From: Bacilli bacterium
GTDB lineage: Bacteria > Bacillota_I > Bacilli_A > ML615J-28 > CAG-313
Direction of reading: 5' to 3'
Length of the DNA: 45,956 nucleotides
Assembly: GCA_017937305.1 (NCBI GenBank)
Contig: JAGBDV010000005.1
Location: 1 to 45,956 of the forward strand
Position numbers and translations under genes: made by a program. Numbering within the stretch: position 1 is the first letter of the stretch; each line of letters begins with the position of its first letter. The notes beneath the pieces are model-generated. The model made no database searches and was not told the DNA's origin. It was given only the letters and a program-made list of their open reading frames with translations. Below are positions 23,947 through 33,347 of this stretch, in pieces.

Positions 23947-24191
23947 TATTTTTTAGCCTTAATATAATGTACTACATCACCAACAGTTTCAAAAGAATTA
24001 AATGTAGCATCACTCATGTCAATACCAAATTGTTCTTCTATTGCAACCATTAAATAAATTAACCCTACACTAGATACACCTAAATCACTTATTATTTTAG
24101 CATCTAATGTCATATTATTAACATCAGCACTTCGATTAATAACTAATGTAAAAATCTTTTTTAATTGTTCTAATATTTCTAATTCTGTCAT
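23946..24191 (-). CDS. Acyl carrier protein (divergent attachment motif)
   Basis: An 81-residue acyl carrier protein: four-helix size, acidic, with LGVSSVGLIYLMVAIEEQF where canonical ACPs have GxDSLxxxE. The phosphopantetheine serine (second Ser of GVSS, about residue 41) is kept, but the preceding Asp is Ser and the following Leu is Val. It is probably not the housekeeping fatty-acid ACP but a dedicated carrier loaded by the ligase encoded just upstream (gap one base). It overlaps the LRAT-fold gene by one base. Confidence 0.88.
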   Translation of the reverse strand: MTELEILEQLKKIFTLVINRSADVNNMTLDAKIISDLGVSSVGLIYLMVAIEEQFGIDMSDATFNSFETVGDVVHYIKAKK

Positions 24192-24192
24192 T

Positions 24193-25716
24193 TTATAAAG
24201 CCTTTCTTGGTCTTATTATTTTCATACTTGGACTTCTTGGAAAATCTGTAGTTCTAATTACTACTTTTTGAATTTGTTCATAATCAAATAATGTTTTATT
24301 AACTTCGCTAATTAATTCTTCAACATACCCTTGTACATCTGTAATACCTTTAGGACCAAGTACTGCAGGTCTTAATATAACTTCAGCTTGAAGAATCTCA
24401 GCACCAAATTCATTAGTTTCTAATGTAACTAAGCTATCTTGAATAACATCTAAACTATTAATTTTATCTTCAATATAAGCAGGCGAAACATTTTCACCAT
24501 TTGATAAAACAATGATATCTTTAATACGCCCAATAATATATAAGAAACCATCCTCATCAAGTCTTACTAAATCACCAGTTTTAAACCAACCATCAACAAA
24601 TGCTGTTTTGTTTTCTTCTGGTTCATTATAGTATCCATCTAATAGATTATCGCCTTTAATCCAAAGTTCTGAATCAACAATTTTAATTTCTTGATTAGGA
24701 TATAAATAACCTACAGATGTTGGTTTCTTTAATCCTTCAGGATTTCCACTTACTAAGTTAGCAGTTTCTGTTAAACCATATCCTGGAAGTAGTGTTACAC
24801 CAAATTTAGGAAATTCTTCTACTAAATATGGAGGAACACTTGCACCACCACAAATAATTGTTTTTAAATTTCCACCTAAGAAACCAAGTCCAAATTGTTT
24901 TGTTAGATTTAAGAAAATTTCTGCTAAGGCTGGAACAACAATTAAAATCGTTGGTTTAACCTCTTTAATTTCTTTAAACATTGTTCTTTTATCTAAGCAA
25001 AAATAAATTGTACTACCTGTATATAAAGATGTAAGAAGATTTCTAATTAAACCAAATACATGTGTAAGAGGCATAATTGAATAATATATATCATTAAATA
25101 CTTTTTCTATTCCAAATGTACCATTTAATGTTCCAGTCATTACAGCTTTGTGGGATAATATTGCGCCCTTACTTTTTCCTGTTGTACCACCAGTTAAAAC
25201 TATACATGCAGGATCAGTTTCTTTAATATCATAATTATATTCTTTTTCTTCTACATTATATTCAGCAATCTCAATAAACTTAACCATTGGAGCCATTTTT
25301 TTTGCAAATTCTATTTTTTCAGCAATGCTTTTTTCATAGAATAAACAAGTAAGTTGGTATTTCATGCAGCAACCAAAGATTGTTTTTTCATCAAGTTGAA
25401 CAGGTAAAAGTGTTGCAACAGCACCATATGCCATTACACCAAGAGCAGTTTTAACAAAATCATAATTATTGTTACAAATCACTCCCACATTAGATTTAAA
25501 TGGTATTTGTTCATTTGATATAACTTGATTAGTCTTTTTTACATCGCTAATTAATTCTTTGTATGTAACGTTTTTTAAAGAACTTCCTACTGCAACTAAA
25601 TCTTGATATTGTTCTTCTATTTTATCTAAAAATAAAGGAATTGTCTTATCAATCTTAAGTTTACTAAAAGTTTCTTTATCTGTATATTTTTCAAAATAAT
25701 TCTTTGTGATTAACAT
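24193..25716 (-). CDS. AMP-forming acyl ligase (acyl-CoA/acyl-ACP synthetase type)
   Basis: Activates a carboxylate as acyl-AMP and passes it to a thiol. The ANL-family signature is complete: IVLTGGTTGKSKGAILSHKA (P-loop), LLPGYGLTE, WFKTGDLVRLDEDGFLYIIGR (hinge Asp), GENVSPAYIE and a C-terminal Lys in SPSMKI. About 507 residues from ATG 25716, which has an AGAGAG-type site; the TTG at 25740 overlaps the previous gene and is less likely. It lies between a PlsC gene and an acyl carrier gene, so acyl-ACP synthetase, as in the ligase half of E. coli Aas, is the favoured role. The chain specificity is unknown. Confidence 0.9.
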   Translation of the reverse strand: MLITKNYFEKYTDKETFSKLKIDKTIPLFLDKIEEQYQDLVAVGSSLKNVTYKELISDVKKTNQVISNEQIPFKSNVGVICNNNYDFVKTALGVMAYGAVATLLPVQLDEKTIFGCCMKYQLTCLFYEKSIAEKIEFAKKMAPMVKFIEIAEYNVEEKEYNYDIKETDPACIVLTGGTTGKSKGAILSHKAVMTGTLNGTFGIEKVFNDIYYSIMPLTHVFGLIRNLLTSLYTGSTIYFCLDKRTMFKEIKEVKPTILIVVPALAEIFLNLTKQFGLGFLGGNLKTIICGGASVPPYLVEEFPKFGVTLLPGYGLTETANLVSGNPEGLKKPTSVGYLYPNQEIKIVDSELWIKGDNLLDGYYNEPEENKTAFVDGWFKTGDLVRLDEDGFLYIIGRIKDIIVLSNGENVSPAYIEDKINSLDVIQDSLVTLETNEFGAEILQAEVILRPAVLGPKGITDVQGYVEELISEVNKTLFDYEQIQKVVIRTTDFPRSPSMKIIRPRKAL

Positions 25717-25729
25717 ATAATCTCTCTTT

Positions 25730-26386
25730 CTATTTTTCAATTACTTTTTTTAATTCTAGTTCTTGATTTTCTAAAAACTTAGTAACTTCATCAATTTCTT
25801 CAATAGTTGGAATCTTTGATTTTATAAGTTCTTTTACATTAATTTTATCACTAATTACAACTTGTTGTCTTTGCCACCAGTGACTCTTTTTATGAATATA
25901 AATTTGGATAATTGGAACATCACATAATGTTGCAAACATTACAGCACCAGATTTATAGTGATCGTTACTATCTTTTGTTTGAATATGACCTTCTGGGAAA
26001 ATTCCTACTAAGTGTCCATGATTAATCACATCTTGAACATTTTTAAATGTTTGCATTGAAACATTTTGTTTATTTATTTTAATACATCTTATTGCATTAA
26101 AGAAAAAACTTCTAATCTTAGTACTATATAAATCTTCTGTTGCTACAAAACTTGTTCTTCTATTCCATGTTGCAACCATTACAATTATTGGGTCAATATA
26201 TGTAGCATGATTACTAACAATAATTGCTGGTTCTTTTAGTAATCCTTTTTGTTTTCTTCCATTTAAATAATGTTTTTTTAGTCTTAAATAAATTATGGCA
26301 GGAAGAGCACCTGTAACTTTTACAAAATCATATGGAAAGTATCTATAATCAAATATTTTATTAAATTTACTAATTTTCTTTTTCAT
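25730..26386 (-). CDS. PlsC-type 1-acylglycerophosphate acyltransferase (second copy)
   Basis: Membrane-associated acyltransferase of the PlsC/LPLAT family. The HX4D catalytic motif is SNHATYIDP near residue 57 and the acceptor-binding motif is FPEGHI near 133. An N-terminal hydrophobic stretch (VKVTGALPAIIYLRL) mirrors that of the upstream paralog. ATG 26386 overlaps the end of the upstream PlsC gene; a TTG three bases before gives one extra residue. It lies directly before the ligase, the order seen within the E. coli Aas fusion (acyltransferase then ligase). Confidence 0.92.
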   Translation of the reverse strand: MKKKISKFNKIFDYRYFPYDFVKVTGALPAIIYLRLKKHYLNGRKQKGLLKEPAIIVSNHATYIDPIIVMVATWNRRTSFVATEDLYSTKIRSFFFNAIRCIKINKQNVSMQTFKNVQDVINHGHLVGIFPEGHIQTKDSNDHYKSGAVMFATLCDVPIIQIYIHKKSHWWQRQQVVISDKINVKELIKSKIPTIEEIDEVTKFLENQELELKKVIEK

Positions 26387-27005
26387 CAATCATTTTCCCC
26401 AAATCTTTGATATAAGATCTAACATAATTGCAAATGTAATCTATATTTTCTTTTTCTGTCTTACTACTATCATATAAGTCTTGCGCATAAATTGCTTCAC
26501 CAATAATTACTTTAGCACGTTTTTTACATGCATAACTACCATTAGTATATAAAGGTATTATTGGAGAACCAGATTCTAAAGCAAGATATACAAAGCTAGG
26601 TTTAAATTCAAGTAAACCAGTTTCTTCTTTTAAAGGAAGGCGTCCTTCAGGAAATATTTCTATAACTTTACCTTTATTAAGTAGATCAATACATTTACTT
26701 AAAAAACCAAAATCATAATTATCTCTTTCAACTTTTATTCCTCCAATTTTCTTTAGAAACCATCCAAATAATTTCCTTTTATTAAACATTACTTCACCAA
26801 TTACAGTATAAATATCTCGACTAAAGAATAAATACATGTTTAATACAAAGTCAAATAATCTTTTATGATTAGATACTATGATCGCACTACCTTTAATTTT
26901 TCTTGAAGTAACTTTTTTATTTACATAGTAAACTTTTTTTCTAAAGTAAAATATTTGAGGAATAAAGCCAGTTAACTTAACAAACCATAATACTATTTTT
27001 GACAT
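26370..27005 (-). CDS. PlsC-type acyltransferase (first copy)
   Basis: A second LPLAT-family protein of 211 residues. HX4D is SNHKRLFDF (residues ~45-53) and the acceptor motif is IFPEGRLP (~118). Its N-terminus (VLWFVKLTGFIPQIFYFRKKVYYVNKKV) resembles the PlsC encoded next, so the pair probably arose by duplication and then diverged around the active site. It overlaps the transporter gene upstream and the second PlsC downstream. Two acyltransferases side by side could act on the two glycerol positions or on different lysolipids. Confidence 0.9.
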   Translation of the reverse strand: MSKIVLWFVKLTGFIPQIFYFRKKVYYVNKKVTSRKIKGSAIIVSNHKRLFDFVLNMYLFFSRDIYTVIGEVMFNKRKLFGWFLKKIGGIKVERDNYDFGFLSKCIDLLNKGKVIEIFPEGRLPLKEETGLLEFKPSFVYLALESGSPIIPLYTNGSYACKKRAKVIIGEAIYAQDLYDSSKTEKENIDYICNYVRSYIKDLGKMIDEKEN

Positions 27006-28882
27006 TCTAGATCCTTAAGTAAACTATTTAGTTCTTTTTGCATAATAATTAAAGATACAATATTTAAACAACATAAACCTAATATTAAATGAAGTACACT
27101 TAAATCTTTTACATTATGTCCAAAACTTCTTTGCTTTTCGACTATTTTTTTATTTAACTTATATGCAGTAATTCCATAATAGAATGGGATTAATAATCCA
27201 ATAATAAAATGAAGCACTTTATTTTTTACTTTATCAAATTTATCAACACTATTAATTACTAAATATTGCCAAATAGCACCAAATATTGAACCAGATAATA
27301 CCCAAAGGGCAATATTAACTAAAATACTTTCTTCTTCATACAATGTTATTTTTTCTTGTGGGAATAAATCTTTATTTTCATTATACTCTTTTTCTAAACC
27401 AATTTCTTTTGCAACTTCTTCTGGTGAATAATGTTTTGGCATTTTAAATGCTAAGATAAATCCAAGTACACAAAATACTGAAACAATAACAGGAACAAGT
27501 AATGTACCTAAATTATAAACATTGTTTAGATTAGTATGAAGCATAAATGAAGCATCAACAGCATTTTCAGCCCATACAACATCTAAATTTTTATTAATAA
27601 AGAACATTTTAATATTTTCATATACAAGTGAACTTGCTATTGCACTAACAATACTCGTTGTAAAAGCTTGAGCAGCAAAATACATTGCAGAATGGTTTTT
27701 ACCAGTTAGTTTTTCTTCAACACTAGATATTTGAGCAGGAATTAAATAAGGCATCATAAAGAATGAACCAATTGCCCATGAACCAATTACACCACCAATA
27801 CATCCAATAATCATTTGAAGAGTTACATTATCTTCACCCATAAAAATTGTATTATTAATTACAAATGTTAAAATACAAATAGCAAATGAAAGCAAACATG
27901 TTTGATATGCAAATCTTAATCCTTTTCTAGCTTTTAGTTTATTAAATAAATATAACATTAAAGGTACAGGAGCAAAAGCACAAGTATTTAAAATTGCCAT
28001 TTGTGTTCCGTTCATTCCCATGCCTCCTGATATTAGTGCATTCATCGCAACTAAGAACATTTGAAGTCCAAAGAATGAACAACAGTTTACTGCACACCAT
28101 CTAAGGAATGGTTTATTTGTAAATGTTAATTTAATGCTTTCAAAAATACCAACTTTTTCTTCTTCTGCAAGTGGTGTAATATCATAACCTTCTTTAATAG
28201 CCTTAGCTTCAAATTTATCACCTTCTTTAATCATAAATAAAGGAATTAGCATTGTAGCCATTAAAGGTAGTAAAATTATTGCAAACTTATCAACATGAAT
28301 CTTAAAGACATCTAGAAGAAGTGGTACAAGTGCATAAACTAAACAATATGTAATAGTATCAAAGAATGATTTAAAACTAGATACTCTTAATCTTTGATTA
28401 TCTGTTGCACAAACTTGTGATAAACTACCATAGAATGAAATTAAGCTCATTGTATATGTTGAGAAAAATACTAAAGCCCAAGATACAATCCAAATTGTAT
28501 TACCAAGTTGATGAGTAGCACCTTCACCAAAAATAGGGATCCAGCAAAACATATAAGCAAGTGTCATTGGAATAAAACATACTGCAATCGGTGGACGACG
28601 TTTACCCCATTTAGTTTTTAGGTTATCTGTAAGTGCTGCAAGAGGAATATCTACTACTCCATCAAATATCTTTGACAAAGCCCAAAGTAATGGGAAAATA
28701 GCAGGTAAAATAAAACATGCACCACTAATAGCTTGATAACTTCCTTCTGGAAGCGCTGCTGGGTTTATTGCATCAGTAAAAAACGCACCCATCAAAATCA
28801 TTAAAAGATTGGGACCAAATCCAGATGCTGCAAACAATATCTCTTTCCATTTTTTATCTAATGTTACGAATTTTTTCTTCAT
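26993..28882 (-). CDS. GPH-family MFS transporter with C-terminal membrane extension
   Basis: A 629-residue multi-helix transporter of the glycoside-pentoside-hexuronide (GPH) branch of the major facilitator family. Residues ~1-480 carry 12 helices; the family-type loops DIPLAALTDNLKTKWGKRRPP (Asp and basic residues between helices 2 and 3) and SSFKSFFDTITYCLVY are visible. Residues ~510-620 add three or four more helices (NIALWVLSGSIFGAIW, VLHFIIGLLIPFYYGI), similar to a DUF4234-type domain. GPH members are mostly sugar symporters, but the vertebrate member MFSD2A carries lysophosphatidylcholine. Sitting between an acyl ligase and two PlsC genes, a lysolipid or fatty-acid substrate is a fair inference, not proof. 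Confidence 0.82.
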   Translation of the reverse strand: MKKKFVTLDKKWKEILFAASGFGPNLLMILMGAFFTDAINPAALPEGSYQAISGACFILPAIFPLLWALSKIFDGVVDIPLAALTDNLKTKWGKRRPPIAVCFIPMTLAYMFCWIPIFGEGATHQLGNTIWIVSWALVFFSTYTMSLISFYGSLSQVCATDNQRLRVSSFKSFFDTITYCLVYALVPLLLDVFKIHVDKFAIILLPLMATMLIPLFMIKEGDKFEAKAIKEGYDITPLAEEEKVGIFESIKLTFTNKPFLRWCAVNCCSFFGLQMFLVAMNALISGGMGMNGTQMAILNTCAFAPVPLMLYLFNKLKARKGLRFAYQTCLLSFAICILTFVINNTIFMGEDNVTLQMIIGCIGGVIGSWAIGSFFMMPYLIPAQISSVEEKLTGKNHSAMYFAAQAFTTSIVSAIASSLVYENIKMFFINKNLDVVWAENAVDASFMLHTNLNNVYNLGTLLVPVIVSVFCVLGFILAFKMPKHYSPEEVAKEIGLEKEYNENKDLFPQEKITLYEEESILVNIALWVLSGSIFGAIWQYLVINSVDKFDKVKNKVLHFIIGLLIPFYYGITAYKLNKKIVEKQRSFGHNVKDLSVLHLILGLCCLNIVSLIIMQKELNSLLKDLECQK

Positions 28883-28893
28883 ATAAAACTCCT

Positions 28894-30831
28894 TTAATTA
28901 ATTTTTCCAACAATATAGTTCGAAAATTGTAATACAGTATAGAAAGGTTCTATATTATTATTAAATTTAATATCATATTTTTCTTCTAATTTAACAAGTA
29001 AAGTTAAATAATCTAGACTTGTTCCTCCAAGATCTAAAATAACGTGCGCATTAATATCAATATCATCATTTGAGTTTAACAACTCTTTAAATACCGTTTT
29101 AACTTCTTCAATTATTTTTAATGTCACTTCATTAATATCTTCTAATTCTATTACTTTTAATTCACTAAATGGATGTAGCTTTACAACACCTTCATTAATC
29201 CATTTTGTTAATAGTTTTCTAGATACTTTAACTGCAGTTAAAGAAATTATTCTATCAAATGTATAATATACTTTATCAATATTATAATTATTAGCTCTTA
29301 AATTATCAAGTACATCTTTAACTTCTTTATTTATCTGATTAATTCTAATTTCACTTAAAGAGTTATTTAACTCTAAAACTAATGATAAATAACTTAAATT
29401 ATTTTCTTCAAGACCAAGAAGAGAGAATCTTTCAACACTAGGTAAATTAATAATAGCTTCAATAACATCAGGATTAATCTTTTCTCCACTTGAAGTAAGT
29501 ACTACATCATCAGTTCTTCCATCAATAATATAGTTACCCTTTTTATCTTTTCTTACTACATCAAAGGTATTAAAATATTCACTATGATTAATGTCAGCTA
29601 CACTATCTTTTGTTATTATCGTTTTACATATTCCATCACTTTTTACAAGTAATTGATTATCTTCATTAATTTTATACTCAACAGTTTCAAAAGGTAACCC
29701 TATAAATCTTTTGATTCTCGTATTTGCATTATAAGAAAGTTCAACAGAAGTAATTCCTATTTCTGTCATTCCATAACCATTAAATAAAGGATAACCAATT
29801 CCATTAATAACGTATGAAGCATGATAAGATAAATAACTACCACCACTTATCATAAATTGAACGCTTTCACCAAATACTTTAGCTCTAACTTCCTTAAATA
29901 GCTTTTTAGTTATTTTAAGTCCTAATCTTGGAAATATAGATTGCAACTTATTTGATAGTTTTAAACCTTTATAAAATTTATTTATCGTCTTTTCATCTTG
30001 TTTATTTATTTCTCTAATAAGCGTTTTATGAACAGTATGCCATAGCATTGGAACTGCAAATATATGTGTTACTTCATGTTTTTTTATTGTTCTAATTATT
30101 GTATCACTACTTAAATCTTTTAAAAACACAAAACATCTTCCGAAAAATGCGAACCAAAAATAAGATGCCATTAACCCAAAGATATGATAAAATGGTAAAA
30201 AAGCAAGTTGTTTTAAATAACCATGATAATGATTTTTTATAATTTTATTTCTTTTACAAATTAAATCTGAATTAGTAATTTGTGTACAAATAGCTTTTCC
30301 ATCATAAATACAAATTTTAACATTTAAACTAGTAGCTGAAGTACATAATGCTATTTCATTAGCCCAAATAAATTCATCTTTATTGAAACTTTTGATACTA
30401 TCATAATCAAAATTAGACACATTAATTTTATTTCCAACTACATCATAATCATTATCACATACAATATCTTTAATTTGTAATCTTTCAATAATTTGATTAA
30501 CTAGACTACTTCCAAGTCTCACATTTAGTAAGACAGGTTTTTTATTATTCATCAAGATTCCATATAAAGAAGTTATAAATTCTAAACTGTTTTCCATCAT
30601 TAGTCCAACATATTCAGAATTATCACTTAATAATCCCTTTAAATACGTTGCCATTTTATAAGAATATATATAGCATTCGTTATATGTTGTCTTTTTAATT
30701 CTAAATCCATCAGTTTTTTCACAGAAAATTAAATCTTTTTCACTATGAATAATCTCAAAGATTGATTTAAAATCATAATTTGAATTTTTTAATAAATTTA
30801 ATCTAGTTGTTATTATTTTATTAACATTCAT
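28894..30831 (-). CDS. AMP-ligase fused to an acyl/peptidyl carrier domain, degenerate P-loop
   Basis: First gene of the lipid operon. Residues ~15-545 are an ANL-family adenylation domain (LPFYHIFGLMAS, FNGYGMTEIGI, IDGRTDDVVLTSSGEKINPDV, a C-terminal Lys in TAVKVSRK). Residues ~565-645 are a carrier domain with LDLGGTSLDYLTLLVKLEEKY, whose GGTSL serine is the phosphopantetheine site. The usual P-loop TSGTTGxPKG is replaced by CTSATSLNVKICIYDG, so the domain may adenylate poorly or differently. ATG 30831 has a GGGAAGA site and follows a strong promoter. It probably supplies an acyl group held on its own carrier arm to the downstream transferases. Confidence 0.85.
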   Translation of the reverse strand: MNVNKIITTRLNLLKNSNYDFKSIFEIIHSEKDLIFCEKTDGFRIKKTTYNECYIYSYKMATYLKGLLSDNSEYVGLMMENSLEFITSLYGILMNNKKPVLLNVRLGSSLVNQIIERLQIKDIVCDNDYDVVGNKINVSNFDYDSIKSFNKDEFIWANEIALCTSATSLNVKICIYDGKAICTQITNSDLICKRNKIIKNHYHGYLKQLAFLPFYHIFGLMASYFWFAFFGRCFVFLKDLSSDTIIRTIKKHEVTHIFAVPMLWHTVHKTLIREINKQDEKTINKFYKGLKLSNKLQSIFPRLGLKITKKLFKEVRAKVFGESVQFMISGGSYLSYHASYVINGIGYPLFNGYGMTEIGITSVELSYNANTRIKRFIGLPFETVEYKINEDNQLLVKSDGICKTIITKDSVADINHSEYFNTFDVVRKDKKGNYIIDGRTDDVVLTSSGEKINPDVIEAIINLPSVERFSLLGLEENNLSYLSLVLELNNSLSEIRINQINKEVKDVLDNLRANNYNIDKVYYTFDRIISLTAVKVSRKLLTKWINEGVVKLHPFSELKVIELEDINEVTLKIIEEVKTVFKELLNSNDDIDINAHVILDLGGTSLDYLTLLVKLEEKYDIKFNNNIEPFYTVLQFSNYIVGKIN

Positions 30832-30864
30832 AATATCTTCCCAAATTTAAACACATTTTTATAT

Positions 30865-30893
30865 ATTATACCACTTTTAAAATTTATATTCAA
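30865..30893 (-). promoter_or_regulatory. Promoter of the lipid operon
   Basis: TTGAAT (30893-30888), 17 bases, TGG-TATAAT (30870-30865) on the minus strand, about 30 bases before the first ATG. With the terminator at 22988-23024 it frames a single ~7.9-kb transcript; no inner terminator is seen and the gaps are at most 11 bases. Confidence 0.9.
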
Positions 30894-30904
30894 GGTTTTA
30901 ATAA

Positions 30905-30938
30905 GAAAATAAGGTTTAGAGCATGATCTCTAAACCTT
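30905..30938 (-). terminator. Terminator of pheST
   Basis: AAGGTTTAGAG (30911-30921) pairs with CTCTAAACCTT (30928-30938) around six bases, with a U-rich tail on the minus strand, six bases after the pheT stop. Confidence 0.92.
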
Positions 30939-30943
30939 ATAAA

Positions 30944-33346
30944 CTATTTTCTAATTTCAATCTTATACATATATGCAAGTGTATTTAAGATTTTCTTCAT
31001 CTTTTGATTAATTACTTCATCAGTTAATGTATCAAGTGATTCTAAAGTAATTCTTACTGCAACACTCTTTTTGCCGCTTTCAATCTTATCACCAACATAA
31101 ATATCAAATACAGATACTTTCTTAATCATATTCTTATCACAACGATAGATTGCATTTAGAACTTCACCAACTGCAATATTTTGATCCATTACAAGTGCTA
31201 GGTCACGTTCAACTGAAGGAACTTTTGAAATTTGTTTAAATAATACTACATTAGATGGAATATTAAATAATGGTTCAAGTTTTACTTCAAATACATATGT
31301 AGGTTCAATATCTTCAGCTTTTACAAGTGTTGGATGAAGTTCACCTAAATAACCAATTAATTCATTATTAAGAATAATTTCAGCACTACGACCAGGGTGA
31401 AGTTCAGGACAGTTTACTGATAATGGAGCATACTTAACTTGTGCACCTACCTTATCAAACATTACATCTAACATACCTTTTACGTAATAGAAATCAACAA
31501 CTTCTTTTTTTCCTTGCCAAATAGTAGATGAATGAACACCTTGTAATGCCCCTGCAAGTAAGTAACTTTCTTTTGGTTCATTATTTTCTAATCCATATTG
31601 TTGTGCAATTTCATAAATACTTACATTATAGTTTTTACGTGCATTATTATATTTGATTACATCAATTAGACTTGGAACAATACTTCTTCTTAAAATAGAA
31701 TGTTCTTCAGTCATTGGATGAAGAAGTTTAATTTCTTTAAAATCATCGCTAAATAATACTTTACACATGTTAGATAGTTTTGGAGAAACAAGTGAATAAG
31801 AAACAGTTTCAGAAAGACCAAGACCAACTAACGTTTTGTTAATAACTTTTCTAATATGTTGAGCATGTGTAAGTTCACCTTCTACAGTCATTGATGGAAG
31901 TGTTTCATTTAACTTATCATAACCATACATTCTTGCGATTTCTTCAATTAAATCTTGTTTTATTTCAATGTCTAAACGTCTATTTGGAACAAGCACTTTA
32001 ATGTCATCACCGCATACTTCAACTGTAAACTTTAATTTTTCAAGAATTTCTTTAATTAAAACTGTAGGAATATTAATACCTAAATATTCTTCAACATATT
32101 TTTCAGTTAAGTGGATTTCTTTATCTTCAAGATGTTTGATACCTTCATGAACATAACCTTTTAATACTTTACCATCAGCATATTTTTCAAGTAAATAACA
32201 TGCATAATCAACTGCAGCAAGGCTTCTATTAAGGTCTACACCACGTTCGAAACGAACACTTGATTCACTACGAAGACCAAGTCTTGCAGAAGTTTTACGA
32301 ACTGAAAGTGGTTTAAATACTGCACTTTCTAATACAATATTTTTAGTATCTAAAGTTACTTCTGTTGATTTTCCACCCATTACCCCTGCAACACAAACAG
32401 CACGGTTATTTTCTAAATTATCAGAAATAACAATATCAGTTGATACTAGTTTTCTTTCAAGATCATCTAAAGTTTCTAATACTTCACCATCTAAAGCGTT
32501 TCTTACAATAATAGTATTCCCAAGTTTATCTTGATCGAATGAATGAAGTGGTTGACCAAATAACATTAGTACATAGTTAGTAATATCAACAACATTATTA
32601 ATAGGTCTAACACCTGATGCAATTAAACGTGCTTTAATGAATTTAGGAGATTCTTTGATTACTACATCTTTTACAATTCTTGCATAATAAGAATAACAAT
32701 CCTCTGTTTCTAATTTTACACTAATTTCATCACTTGCAAGTTTACTAACTTCTGTAAAACTACATTCTAAATTATTCATTGGAACGTTATACATTGCAGA
32801 AACATCATGAGCTACTCCAAGCATAGACATTAAATCCATTCTATTAGGTGTAAGTGATAATTCAATTAGATAATCATCAAAACATAAGTATTCTAAAGCA
32901 TCTTGACCAGGTGTAGCATCATTATCTAAAACATAGATACCATTTTGATAAATTGCAGGAACATATTTATTTTCAATTCCAAGTTCTTGTAATGAACAAA
33001 TCATTCCATTAGATTCCACACCTCTAACTTTTGAGTTTTTAATTGTTCCACCTGGAAGTACAGCACCAGGCAGTGCTACAATTACTTTTTGTCCAGCAGC
33101 GATATTAGGTGCACCACAAACAATTTGATCAACTCTCTCTCCAAGATTTACTTGACATACATGTAAATGATCTGAGTCTGGATGATCAACACATTCTAAA
33201 ACATGACCAACAACAAGATTTGTTGCTTTAACCATTTTATTAAATGTTTCTACTTCTACTGAATATAAAGACATTTCTTCTGCTAATTTTTCAGGTGAAA
33301 CATTTAAATTTATTAATTCTTTTAACCAATTATATGAAACTATCAT
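30944..33346 (-). CDS. pheT: Phenylalanine-tRNA ligase beta subunit
   Basis: Beta chain of the (alpha-beta)2 enzyme that charges tRNA-Phe. In order: an EMAP-II-type tRNA-binding domain (residues ~40-150: HVLECVDHPDSDHL, NSKVRGVESNGMICS), B1/B5 region (LTPNRMD), B3/B4 editing domain (SSVRFERGVDL), the catalytic-like core (VPNRRLDIEIKQDLIEEIARMYGYDKL) and a C-terminal FDX-ACB domain (FKQISKVPSVERDLALVMD). The length of 800 residues is standard. It begins one base after pheS and is regulated with it by the T-box. Confidence 0.97.
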   Translation of the reverse strand: MIVSYNWLKELINLNVSPEKLAEEMSLYSVEVETFNKMVKATNLVVGHVLECVDHPDSDHLHVCQVNLGERVDQIVCGAPNIAAGQKVIVALPGAVLPGGTIKNSKVRGVESNGMICSLQELGIENKYVPAIYQNGIYVLDNDATPGQDALEYLCFDDYLIELSLTPNRMDLMSMLGVAHDVSAMYNVPMNNLECSFTEVSKLASDEISVKLETEDCYSYYARIVKDVVIKESPKFIKARLIASGVRPINNVVDITNYVLMLFGQPLHSFDQDKLGNTIIVRNALDGEVLETLDDLERKLVSTDIVISDNLENNRAVCVAGVMGGKSTEVTLDTKNIVLESAVFKPLSVRKTSARLGLRSESSVRFERGVDLNRSLAAVDYACYLLEKYADGKVLKGYVHEGIKHLEDKEIHLTEKYVEEYLGINIPTVLIKEILEKLKFTVEVCGDDIKVLVPNRRLDIEIKQDLIEEIARMYGYDKLNETLPSMTVEGELTHAQHIRKVINKTLVGLGLSETVSYSLVSPKLSNMCKVLFSDDFKEIKLLHPMTEEHSILRRSIVPSLIDVIKYNNARKNYNVSIYEIAQQYGLENNEPKESYLLAGALQGVHSSTIWQGKKEVVDFYYVKGMLDVMFDKVGAQVKYAPLSVNCPELHPGRSAEIILNNELIGYLGELHPTLVKAEDIEPTYVFEVKLEPLFNIPSNVVLFKQISKVPSVERDLALVMDQNIAVGEVLNAIYRCDKNMIKKVSVFDIYVGDKIESGKKSVAVRITLESLDTLTDEVINQKMKKILNTLAYMYKIEIRK

Positions 33347-33347
33347 T

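Noticed and set aside
22994-30893. Non-ribosomal peptide or polyketide cluster
   Set aside because: There is no condensation, ketosynthase or thioesterase domain; the transferases are PlsC and LRAT types, which fit lipid acylation.
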